Source: Dactylonectria macrodidyma
Taxonomy: Eukaryota; Ascomycota; Sordariomycetes; Hypocreales; Nectriaceae
Length of the DNA: 64,000 bases
Assembly (NCBI GenBank): GCA_020744425.1
Contig: JAGMUV010000018.1
Location: 868,001-932,000 of the forward strand
Direction: 5' to 3'
In this document: piece by piece, positions 54,252 to 64,000 of the stretch
Numbering within the stretch: the first letter of the stretch is position 1
How the letters are laid out: every line of letters begins with the position of its first letter
Translations under genes and position numbers: made by a program
The notes under the pieces: model-generated
Told to the model about the DNA's origin: nothing
Databases searched by the model: none
What the model saw: only the letters and a program-made list of their open reading frames with translations

Positions 54252-55127
54252 TCACGAAACAGAGATGGTGTAGGCAGAGGTGCTGAAGACGACGTTGGAA
54301 CCTGTGCATGGGTCAATACCTTGCTTTGATCAGACTTTTAACTTCATCAACTCACCAGTAAAAGGCTCGGTTCCGGCCTGCAGGCTGGTGGCAACGTAGC
54401 TGGTGCTCACACCTTGGCTGGAGGTCAAGTACTTAAAGAAGAGGTTCAAGTCGCCGTTGAAGCTGGTGATGGTGCTGGTCGCGACGAACGAGTACACGGT
54501 GACATCGCCGTTTGGTCCAGAGTAGAGCTTCCACGAGGATCCGGCGATGGTGACGGTTGCAATGGCTGATCCCGTGCTGGAGATGGGTCCCGCGCCGCCG
54601 TAGGCCGCGAGCCAGATCATGATTTCGTACTTGTTGCTGGCCCCGACTGAGGGGGCGAGCCACAGATCGTAGGCAACATCGGCAACGACGTTGGATCCCG
54701 TTTGGCTGTACAGCGTTTAGTATAGTGATGAGGTAGATCTAGACGAGATGACGGAGAAATTGGAAAAGGAGCAAGCAACTTACCTCCAGGTCCACTTGGA
54801 AGGAATCGAGTTAATAGCCGAAAGCTGCTTGTTGACGTTCTCCAGAGCCACGTTCGAGTACGACTTGACCTGGTTCGAGCCTCCAGCCCAGGTCCACGAG
54901 GTAGACCAGACGACCGAGCCCGAGTTAATAGACGTGAAGGTAGTGCACTGTGAGCCAGAGGTCGCCTGGGCAGCTCCCCAGTTGTTGTGGTAAATGGTCA
55001 ATCCGCCCGTCGTCAGTGAGCCCCAGGCGTCGCACCAGGTCGTCGCACGCTTCTCAAGCGTAGTAGGAGTCGGTGTCGCCACTGCAAGCGTGGCGAACAG
55101 AGCCGAGACGAGACAGGTGAACTTCAT
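54252..55127 (-). CDS. Glycoside hydrolase family 12 endoglucanase/xyloglucanase, secreted, 247 aa
   Basis: Three exons: 54784-55127, 54356-54705 and 54252-54301 (744 nt, in phase; introns 78 and 54 bp). The signal peptide occupies residues 1-17 or so, followed by a Lys-Arg processing site at 26-27 (LEKR). The mature protein has the GH12 pattern: a start like [10 protein letters not shown]...YHNNWG with a Cys pair, [24 protein letters not shown] and the nucleophile box YEIMIWLA (Glu142). The C-terminal QAGTEPFTG carries the acid/base Glu228. The length matches single-domain GH12 enzymes (about 220-250). They cut beta-1,4-glucan or xyloglucan with retention, outside the cell. No carbohydrate-binding module. 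Specificity between cellulose and xyloglucan cannot be told. Confidence 0.94.
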
Positions 55128-56967
55128 TTTGATGGATAGTGGACTGTTTCCTAGAGTGGAGGAGTTAAGTGAAGAAACAAAACACACGATTCGAGTATCC
55201 AACACAGACGCTTTATAGAAGCCAAGACATGCCATTGACGATCTATATGCCACTCTCTCCTGAGTAGCATATTTATTGAAACGGCATTTGTTCCTCCAAT
55301 AACGGGTCATGTTTCCAGAAACCGGGTAAACCGGTCTCCAGGACCAGGTTTAACCTCCCCCTCGGTTATAATTGTACCTGAAACCACACCCGTCCCGACG
55401 AAAGATATTCTGTGGGGTTGCGCATGCGTCATTCATCCTGCCATAAATTGCGTGGAATCAGGCCTCGTGGCCCCCTTAGACCCAGGATTTCCCACCAATT
55501 GTCCCATGAAAAACAGTCGGCTTTTATTCATCTGGTGTCAGGTGCCGGCAACTATTGCGTTTCAGTGCTTGGTGGTTCGGATGGTCAGGTTCCGCATTAG
55601 GTGGAATGGTAGCTCCGGGGGTCCCAAGGGAGAATATAGTTGGCTGATCTTTTCCTTTTGATGTAGGAGATCTCCTCAATTTCTGCCTGAATCCGGGTAA
55701 TCGGCAATAACGTGAAACTGACTGGATCCTGATAGGACGAGCGAACCTCGCCCATACCTACATTTATCCTTTTCAAGGAAATCAACCTTCTTGTCAGAAA
55801 CATTCGTTATTGTATGAGACAGCTTCTCTACTGTATCAAACTCAAATGTGCCTCCTCGAAGAGCTTGAACCTAGCATGCTTGGGACTACAACAAGGCGAG
55901 GAGCTTCAATGGCGGATTTACTCTAGCTGCGAGATTAAAACAATAACTACACGGATTATTTTGGAACGTCAAATAATGAATCGGAGCTTATGAGTGAGCT
56001 GAAGAGCTGCTCTTCTATTCCTTTGCCGCTTTCTTAGCGGGTCTTAGTGCTACGTGTGAGCCGCCTAGCCCAAAGCACCACGATCCTATACCCAAGGACG
56101 TTGGTGCGCTTATACATACATATATATCCCTACGCCTCTGTGCTAAAACAAGAATGCCAAGACTGCGGGGAAGTTGCAAGCCCATCCGGTATCATCAATC
56201 CAATCGATCCCCTCAATTGCAACATCCCTTCTTGGGTATGTGACATACCCTATACTCTAGAGCAAGAAAATTTTGCCACGACGTGCCGACTGGATCATTC
56301 ATCCCTAACAACCAGCCTCATATTACTGTACTGGAAATTAATTGGCGCCATAGCTCGAAATTAGTATTCTTAAACGGTATGTGTGGTTGAGTAGGCAGCT
56401 GTTCCAACGTAATTTCACGAATCATTTGCTTGAATATTTGGGTCATATTGAGATTAAATCAGGACGATGGAAGGCTGTTTTATGCCGGCCTGGATGGATA
56501 CCTTCAGAACAAAATCTGGTGACTATACGATGGAAAAAGAAGCGACGCTGTCCCCGAAATCTTGCACAGTGCCTACTCTTGACGCATAGGGTGATTGAGT
56601 ATTGCCTGGATCTCGGCGGTTGTGTGATTGATGCTGAGTAGGTGTCAACATCCCTATCACTTTCATATGTGATTAGATTGTCACTTGAAATAGATGATAT
56701 GTGCGACGTGATCTGTGTATGTTTCTCAGGCTGTCCACACTATTCAATGACCACCACTACCCGCAAAAAGCATGGCTAGCTATTCGAACACAATCTTTCT
56801 GGACGGGGTTTTTTTCTTTTCATTTTTTTTTATTTTTGCAAAGGCGATGGTTGAGCCGTAACTCAGAAGTTAAACAAGCCAACAACCTGAGAGTAACAAT
56901 GTTCAACTGGGTCATTCTCATCTTCATGCATCTTCATGCCCCTCTATGAAGTGACCGTTTTCCACCA
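55128..56967. other. Intergenic; GH12 promoter, otherwise no supported gene
   Basis: The first 200 bp are the GH12 promoter with a TATA box. Paired ACCGGGT/ACCCGG-like phrases around 55,305-55,350 form a weak inverted repeat. Open frames at 56047-56364 and 56381-56641 lack recognisable content. Confidence 0.45.
55211..55217 (-). promoter_or_regulatory. TATA box of the GH12 gene
   Basis: TATAAAG on the minus strand, 84 bp before the ATG, in a typical position for a strongly inducible fungal secreted-enzyme gene. Sequence match only. Confidence 0.5.
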
Positions 56968-57782
56968 TCAGTCAGCCAATACCAAGATTGTCTCCACTGC
57001 TTCAAGTAAATCATATGGAACTGATATATACGGACAATGACCCGCGTGAAGATTGGCAAACGCAAGATCTGGGCCCGCCTGGAGAGCCATTTGTTGCTGA
57101 ATAGGGTAGGTGATTGCATTGTCTTCTGTGCAGAAGATGTATGCGATGGGGATAGAGTTTGCCCAGGGCTCGAAGTTTGATGCGGTTGTGAAGAGGCCCA
57201 ATGCTGAGTGTGTCATCTCCTTGGACCATATCTTTCGAGCATCGGCGTCGAGGTCGTTTAACCCAATCTCTGCCGACGCGTCCGTATTATTCACCAACAC
57301 TCGATCATCCTACCAAATGTCAATTCTCAAACTCGTCGATGATACATGAATGTAGTTGGTGTTACCATCATCTCCATCCAAGGCAGAGGCTTGCCGCCCA
57401 GCATATCGAACAAAGACTTGCCAGCAGGGAGCATGAATGCGGTCAGGTAAATAATCTGAGCGACGCCTCCCTGCAGGCCCTGTGCCTTTCGAGAGGCGGT
57501 GTCCAGACCTTCAACAGCGTTGCTTGCCACGACACCCCCGGCAGAGTGGCACAATATCCTCACGTACTTGCCTTCATCAAGCAGCCTACCGAGCGTCTTT
57601 CGGGCTGCTGCGATGTCATCGGCAAGGCCAGCAAGAGGAAGCGTTGTCCCGCCGAGCGTAGGCGGGTCGACATATTCAGTGGGGTAGCCTGCTTCTTCGA
57701 GGATGGATATGAAACGGCTCCAAGCCGTCCGAAGTTGCCACGCGCCGGGGGCGATGACGATTGTTGGTTTTTCCGCTGTCAT
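56968..57782 (-). CDS. Alpha/beta hydrolase, 252 aa
   Basis: Two exons, 57366-57782 and 56968-57309, with a 56-bp intron (GTAACA...GTAG). 759 nt in phase. The ATG at 57782 opens MTAEKPTIVIAPGAWQ; the frame extends 8 codons further up but without an ATG. It is a compact alpha/beta hydrolase: an HG-like oxyanion strand (APGAW), nucleophile elbow ILCHSAGG with Ser80, acid Asp202 in CTEDNAI, and His230 in HAGHCPYIS. This matches small cytosolic esterases of the type often found beside fungal metabolite genes (salicylate-esterase or EstA-like proteins). No signal peptide. The natural substrate is unknown. No near neighbour suggests a pathway. Confidence 0.9.
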
Positions 57783-60700
57783 GGCTGCGGGTGAAGCAGT
57801 TTTCACGGTGACAATAAGTTGATATGCTATTGGATTTCCAGTGTTAACAATAAAGAAAGAGGTGAGTTGGGATGGAGAACAAGGCGAGAGGCGTTCAACG
57901 GAATATATTCTGCAACCGAGCTGTGGTGAGCTTTTGCACCCGGCCTCGAGTCTGATTCTGGCCCCACCATTGCCGAAACTTAACCTCTAACCCCAGTGTC
58001 GATGGACTTTTGCGATGAGCCAATGAGGCCGCTAGCTATGGATCAGCGTGTAGCATTTGATGGAGACCAGACTACTCTGAGGTGGTTCGAAGTCTAGAGT
58101 CCGTTACATGTCCTTGCCTGGGGTAGTATAGAAATGGGTATCCTGCGGGGTGGCCACTGACGTATGCCAGGTCCATTTAGTTTGGTGCTACTGTGTTCCA
58201 CTACTTCTGGCTGAAGCATCGCCTGAATCTGGTATCCAGCAAACGGGCCTGTTGTAGCCTCAAGATGCGGTATGGGCCGTTAGCCGCTCTTATTATTATC
58301 CACTTTGAGGTTTGGCGGCATTCCTCAATGCCGTTTTTACTGCCGGGGCACACTAGGAACCCACACCTCCGAGGAGATGAAATGCGGGGAACGAACGGCT
58401 GCCGTTGTGCTAAGCACAAAGAGCTCGTGGTCTGGATTTAAGGTGTCCCATGAGGTTAGATCCCGAGGGAAAAAGAATATGCATTGGCATTTCTATGGAT
58501 AACTCGCGGTCTCAAATGTCTGTTCTCCATCTATCAGGTCATATGAACCCAAAAGCCTTGACTGGAGCGCTTTCTAGGCCCAATATCGAAAGGAAGCGAT
58601 GCATCTAGCCTAAAGTTTATTATTAGCATGTTGACAATGGATGCTTTGTAGGCACATGAGATGGCCAGCGGGATTCTCGGATTTCATGGTAAAAAGATTT
58701 AGTCTTGGGAGTTAATTTGTCATAATCATTTGAATTATAATTCAACCAGCCCTCCCAATATTGAGCCTTCCAAGACCAAAGTTACCCATGTCTAGCAAAG
58801 AATCTGACGCAACTGTAACTTTTCCATGAGCGCAATCCCATTTCTAGACTCAAATACCCAAGTGCGAGGGGACACACTATTATGTATCTCTTGGCCCATC
58901 GCCGTATGCACGCTACCGAGGCTTCGACCTCAAGGCCTCCGCACTCCTTCTCTCCTGGACCTGGAGCTCGATATACACACTTCGGCTCCTTAAATCCAAA
59001 TTAGCACGTTTCATACAAGGCTAAGGCAATTCGGCCGACGACTGTCAATGTTGCTCAGCATGTGATTGAATATCTCGCTCATTTAGGGCAGTTGGTGAGC
59101 GTTGTTAATTTATTCACGTCGCTTATCGCCTCGCAATTTATGTCCTACGCAAGAGACATTTTTGACGCCCATCCAACATCTCTCGTGCTTTGTCAACTTT
59201 GTTGGCCTCGACCAAACTCGTTCTTGTATCGTCGCGAATTATGGGCTAGGCCACGTTGGCTGGAGGTATATATTCAAGCCTGGTATATGCAACATGATGC
59301 GATATGCAGATTAGAGGTATATCTTGCGGAGGCCTAGTTTCATAGTCCCTCTCACAGTGTTTCTGGCGTCTCACCCACCCCAGATCTCACATCTTGGTAG
59401 AAATTCGAATGATACCCCCGCAGCAACCATTCGGACGCTGCCCGAGCTCGACGCACGTCTTTGGCTCTGGGTGCCTAGCAGTTGGACGAAAATTGAAGAC
59501 TAGAGTTGATTAGAACGTTGGTAATCTGACGTGGAGTTTGTTTGAGGATGCATTTATTTAGCCGTCCACTGAGAAGTAAGATAAGCCATCCCCCTTTCCC
59601 TTGAACCAATCTTTCAGAGTCCTCGCTCATTTATTGGAGGTAGTACACGCCGTATATGCAAGGTGACCTTATTATCAACGTGAAGACACGCGTAGCCATG
59701 GCGGGACGAACTCCCGAAGTTCATATCCTGTGCAATGATGAACGCGAGAGTAGAACAAGCGTTACGATTAATATAGCCAAGAAACCCACAAGGTAAACCA
59801 AAACCGAAAGATCATTATAGAGTGATGGTCCATTGATTAATCGAATTTCTAAAGAGTATTGCTATTCACACAATTAAACATTGCAATCTGCATAGCACTG
59901 CTAAATAAGCCCACTTCTCCTTACCTAAGGATAGTGGCTCTAATTAAGATCATGAGACTATATGATGGTGATAGAACTATACCTTGACCATGTCACTTTA
60001 AATCCATGTGGAGATACCTCGATGATGGGTTCATATCCCTGGGCATCGTGAACCTTTACCACGGGCAGTTTGACATTCTACCATCGGGGTCTGCTTGGAA
60101 TACGGTGACACTCTGGGAAACACACAAGGAACCAGACATTCGTGACACTGCCCCATCAGCCAAGACCGCCAAGAGTGTACAAAACCACGTGGATAAGCGT
60201 GCTGCATCTCGTGTTAATAGGTTCCATCTCTTGCACCGATCTGTTGAACGTTGCTCTGAGCTAATTCCAACTCATCCCTGAACACTGCGACGTGATGAAA
60301 CCTCGTAAATGACGGACCTTACTGCGCCACGGCTGTGACAATACGACAGAGAACCTTGATGGCGCACGAGAAGGTATCAATTTGTCTCTGCGGGTTTGTG
60401 CTGGCTTATAGGGGTCTCGTATTTTGTGTTGGCCGGCGATGGTTTCTGTCTTCCTCGAAGCCGTTGGTGAATAAAATGATAAGGGTATTGTGAACAGGAA
60501 TGACGACCACGGTGCAAAAAAAAATTAAAAAATCCTTCACCCCAAATCAGGCTGCGATGTGTTCGTTTCATGTAACTTCATGGGTGATATTGGTCAGCCA
60601 TTCCTGAATCCAAGATAAAAAACATCGTCCCCAATTGCGATGAATAGGCGGACAACTCGAAAGCCTAGAGAGACATCGCATCGGGACAAGCAGACATGCA

Positions 60701-61897
60701 AACCCGTATTGATGATACGTGATGTTATGCCCAAGTAAGTGAGCTGTTTGATGCACTTTACTTGCTCAATGAAGCCTCCATCGCGAGGCAGTGCCTGTGA
60801 ATTATTGCACGCATGCAAGGGGTTGAAAATGGTAGCGAGGCTTGCGCGTGGATGGCCTTAAACGGTAACCTCCGAGACCATCAGACTTCGTAAGGCTTGC
60901 GCTCTGGAATGTCCATCCCCACAGAAATCCACTGGAGACGCGCAGCTTTAAATAGAGAAAGGGGATTGATTGGGTTGTGTCTGTGGGTTCGTTTTTTCTG
61001 TCGTATCCTCAGCCTGGCTGCCTGGTTCTTTTGCAGGCGCCCTGTGCGCCTTTTTAGTAATTTAGTTTCTGGGTGGTGGAGGCGAAGGATTGGTTGGTGG
61101 TTGTCTTGAATTAGTCACTTGTATTGAGGCCTCCGTTTTGTTTCGGACAAGGGAATTGGCACAAGCGTGGTGCCTGTAGTGCAACTTGTGTTCATTTTTA
61201 GAGAAGGTTTGACCGTGCGAAAGAAGAGCCATCGTATTTCATCCGGTTGCGAGGTATTTCATCACGAAGTACTACGTAGTAAGGCTCGGCTCCTTTTACA
61301 AAGTGTATGCGCTTGGTGAATGCTTGCAAGTAAACTACTTGCGGGGCATCTCGGAATACGAACCAGCGAATGGGCACTTCTGCCGCCGTAATTTCACGGT
61401 GAAACGGGCACGATGAGATTTTAGCCGAAACAACCTTTTTCTCCCATTCCTTGCATGTTGATCGAGGCTCAGCCCCCCTAGCGTCTGGACCGTGAAATTG
61501 ACGATACGAGGTTGCTTTAATCTAACAGGGCCAGAGAAAGGTTGTCATCCACCCGCACCTTCTCGACTCGGCACGATCGGATGAAGCCTACGATCAGGCC
61601 ATGCCGCAACCGGGCTAACCCGGTAGTTGAGTTAATATGCCTACTTTAATGCTTAAGGTAGGCAAGGGAAGTCTAGAAACATGCGGGGAGGAGGGGCGTA
61701 GGACTCGAGCCAGTCAGGGGTAATGCGTGCTTGGCAGCTGAGCACAGCCTTTGCTCATGGCTTGAGGGCTTGGTAGGCCGTGTGACGGATGGCATGTGCA
61801 TAGAATTGTGATTCTGGTTTAAATAGAGAGTGATTTCCCACGGATTGTCGTGCGATAAGGTAGACGATATCAGTCCATCCTGGGAGTTGACATCGAC
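57783..61897. other. Long intergenic region; no supported gene
   Basis: 4.1 kb. Small frames (60006-60281, 59062-59337, 60897-61109) show no domain and no plausible splicing. The stretch around 60,510-60,530 is A-rich. Runs such as CTACGTAGTA (around 61,270) are short palindromes. The last several hundred bp are the promoter of the deiminase gene. Confidence 0.45.
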
Positions 61898-63859
61898 ATG
61901 TGGTTCTTTAGCAGCAAGACGGCGGTTCTCGCCCTGGGTAAGACAAAACATGGATCTTGACATGCATCCAATATTAATAGTGTACCAGCCCTTTGCCACA
62001 CCGGCCAAGCCCTCAAGGCCACCATCCTCGCCGACACCAACCGTGATGGCAAGGTCGACACCAAGGGCACCAGCGACAACGCAGGCAAGAAGACGTGGAC
62101 GGCGGACCGAGGCGCGCTGTTCCTGGCCAACATTGGCGATACGAACGGACGCTGCGCAAAGTCGTCCATCTTTGTCAACAACCACGGGAATCCTGATTCG
62201 GGCGAGACCTATCTCAACGACTGCAACGACGCGAGTGGCAATGTCCAGCGCAACGCAAAGTTTCTCGCCCCGGTGCGTACCCTGCCGTACTCGAAGCTGA
62301 GCGCTTCGGCCAAGGGAACGGTTCATGTTACTGGTGCAACCGCGGCGAAGAATACTCGTGTGTTTTTCAAGAAGAATGGCAAGTGGGTGTACGTCAGCTC
62401 GACGTACAAGTTCACCTCGCAGGAGCTCAAGCGCGGGCTCGAGCTGGGTGTCGACGCTCGCGATGTGCGTCGACCCGGCGGCTGGGACGGCCGAGCGACG
62501 GTCGTCTTCACCGTGACAGAAGGCAAGACAAAGGCGACGGACAGCGTGATGCTGCGCGTCGCACCCGTCCTGACGCATCACCACGTCCAGCCCGCCCAGC
62601 GCGTCTTCACTACCGCCGACCGCTGGGGCAACTCGCAGACGCAGTTCGTCAAGGACCTGGTCAAGAACGTCAAGAACGCGGGCATCCAGCAGCCTGTGTT
62701 CCAGTTCGAGACGGGCGATATCTGGACGCAGGACTTCTTCGAGCCCGGATACACCAGTATCCCTGGTCGCAACGGGCCTAAGACGCTGCGGATCATGATC
62801 CGCTCCGTGCAAGATTACCGCATCGCGGGCCGCGAGATCTTCGAGCGCCTCCGGACTACATTCGTCGGCGCAGTGCAGCAAGCTGGCAGCGGACATACCA
62901 TCGACTCGATGGGCAACCTTGAGACCATCCCTCCGTATACCCTCAACGGCAAGCGATATCCCGCCGGCCGCGTCATCCAGGGCCACTGGGACTCGGACGC
63001 GCCCCTCATGTTCAAGTTCCTCCAGGCCCAGGAGAGCCAGTCGCCGCTGGCCCTCGACACGGCCTGGCTGGGCGTCGGCCACGTCGACGAGTTCATCCAG
63101 TTCCTTCCCTCTAACAATAAGCGTGGATGGGTGCTCATGGTCGACGACCCTCGCGCAGGCCTCGCTCTGCTGAACAAGGCCGTCAAGGGCGGACACGGAT
63201 CCGTCAAGGCCCTCTCGCGACCTCGTCTCTCGGGCGAGAGCGAGAATCTGTGCCTCCCCCAACAAACCATCAGCGAGGTGCTTAAGCTCGACCGATTCAC
63301 CGAGCTAAACGAGATGGCTGCCAAGCGCATCGAGAATAACATCGCCATCCTCAAGAAGGAGACGGGTCTGACGGACAAGGAAATCTTCCGCGTGCCTGCC
63401 ACCTTTTACCTTATTGATGGCGACGGCGGCTGGAGCTGCAACTCGACTGATACTAGCTCGACGAGCTCGAGCGACTCGGCCCTTGACGACACGGTTGTTT
63501 CTGCTCAGAGACTCTCGCTCTCCGGTGGTCCCGCGTCCAAGGCCAAGGGCATCCTCGAAGCCGCTACACCACCTGGTGGAATTGCCCGTCGCCAAGCCAT
63601 CGTCCTGGACCAGCTCGTTGCATTCTACCCGGGCGCCGTCAACAACGTCGTCCTGACCCCTTCGCAGGTCCTTGCCCCCAACCCTTGGGGTCCTGTCATC
63701 AACGGCGTCGACATCTTCGCTAAGGCCATCTCGGATGTCTACGCCAAGGTCAACTTCAACGTCACTTACCAGGACGACTGGTTCTCGCACCACACCCTTC
63801 AGGGCGAGATTCACTGCGGCAGCAACACCTGGCGCACGGTTACTAAGAAGTGGTGGTGA
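61898..63859 (+). CDS. Secreted protein-arginine deiminase (PAD family), 636 aa
   Basis: Two exons, 61898-61937 and 61989-63859, with a 51-bp intron (GTAAGA...TACCAG). 1911 nt, in phase. Residues 1-24 are a signal peptide (MWFFSSKTAVLALALCHTGQALKA). A calcium-loop-like DTNRDGKVD follows at 29-37, then a beta-rich N-terminal region, then the PAD catalytic domain. The four catalytic positions of vertebrate PADs (Asp, His, Asp, Cys) have clear equivalents: Asp262 in IWTQDFFEPGY, His378 and Asp380 in GHVDEFIQF, and Cys623 in GEIHCGSNT. PADs convert peptidyl-arginine to citrulline using calcium. A low-complexity Ser/Thr/Asp loop (around 500-515) is inserted before the last third. Fungal PADs are known and are thought to have come by horizontal transfer from bacteria. 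Role unknown. Confidence 0.95.
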
Positions 63860-64000
63860 TCTGCAGCTTTATGATTTTGGGTATACTTGGTTCTAGAAAA
63901 GCTGTGGATAGAGCAGACATTAAGATTCTACATTTGTATAAGTTGAACTTGTTTTACCATGGGTCAGGAAGATGGCCTCTTTTTGGTCCGTATCAGCCCC
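63860..64000. other. 3' flank of the deiminase gene
   Basis: The first 141 bp after the stop codon. No canonical AATAAA; several AT-rich stretches could direct 3'-end formation. Nothing else seen. Confidence 0.4.

Noticed and set aside
61673..63265. 530-codon open frame on the minus strand
   Set aside because: It is antisense to the deiminase gene, whose catalytic motifs and splice structure are clear. High GC in third positions creates long opposite-strand frames. No domain was seen in it.

Overview
The window looks like nuclear DNA of a filamentous ascomycete (Pezizomycotina). Genes carry short GT-AG introns of 45-80 bp. The gene set is typical of such fungi: Zn2Cys6 regulators, RTA1, an Agd3-like serine-rich deacetylase, GH12, FAS1 and a fungal protein-arginine deiminase. 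One long AT-rich block shows C-to-T / G-to-A decay of the repeat-induced point mutation (RIP) type. No species can be named from the sequence alone.

Layout. 1-335: 5' end of an RTA1-family membrane protein. 336-3271: mostly non-coding. 3272-27579: one Zn2Cys6 regulator gene split by a 22.6-kb nest of three transposable elements. The outermost (3951-26569) has 49-bp terminal inverted repeats and a perfect 9-bp target duplication, as in Mutator-like elements. Inside it sits a RIP-decayed Ty3/gypsy element (7825-24981; 244-bp LTRs; 5-bp duplication). Inside the gypsy integrase sits an intact Ty1/copia element (12650-18304; LTRs identical by eye; 5-bp duplication; uninterrupted 1413-codon polyprotein). 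Removing the nest and one 9-bp duplication restores the regulator's reading frame exactly.

28218-34168: a GPI-type fasciclin protein and a large Agd3-like secreted deacetylase, both cell-surface. 34169-39682: 5.5 kb with no supported gene. 39683-41272: one or two poorly resolved genes, then an intron-containing tRNA-Ala. 41971-43619: an acyltransferase-3 membrane enzyme. 45846-47308: an acyl-CoA dehydrogenase ending in a peroxisomal AKL signal. 48840-54117: two divergently transcribed Zn2Cys6 regulators. 54252-55127: a secreted GH12 endoglucanase. 56968-57782: an alpha/beta hydrolase. 61898-63859: a secreted protein-arginine deiminase.

How they fit together: several products act at the cell surface or outside it (fasciclin, Agd3-like, GH12, deiminase, probably acyltransferase). 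The acyl-CoA dehydrogenase lies beside the regulator pair, which could be a small controlled module, but no biosynthetic backbone enzyme is present and I do not call a secondary-metabolite cluster. The most informative part is the nested insertion, including an unrecognised ORF between pol and the 3' LTR of the gypsy element. Exon boundaries were derived by hand from splice consensus and reading-frame continuity.
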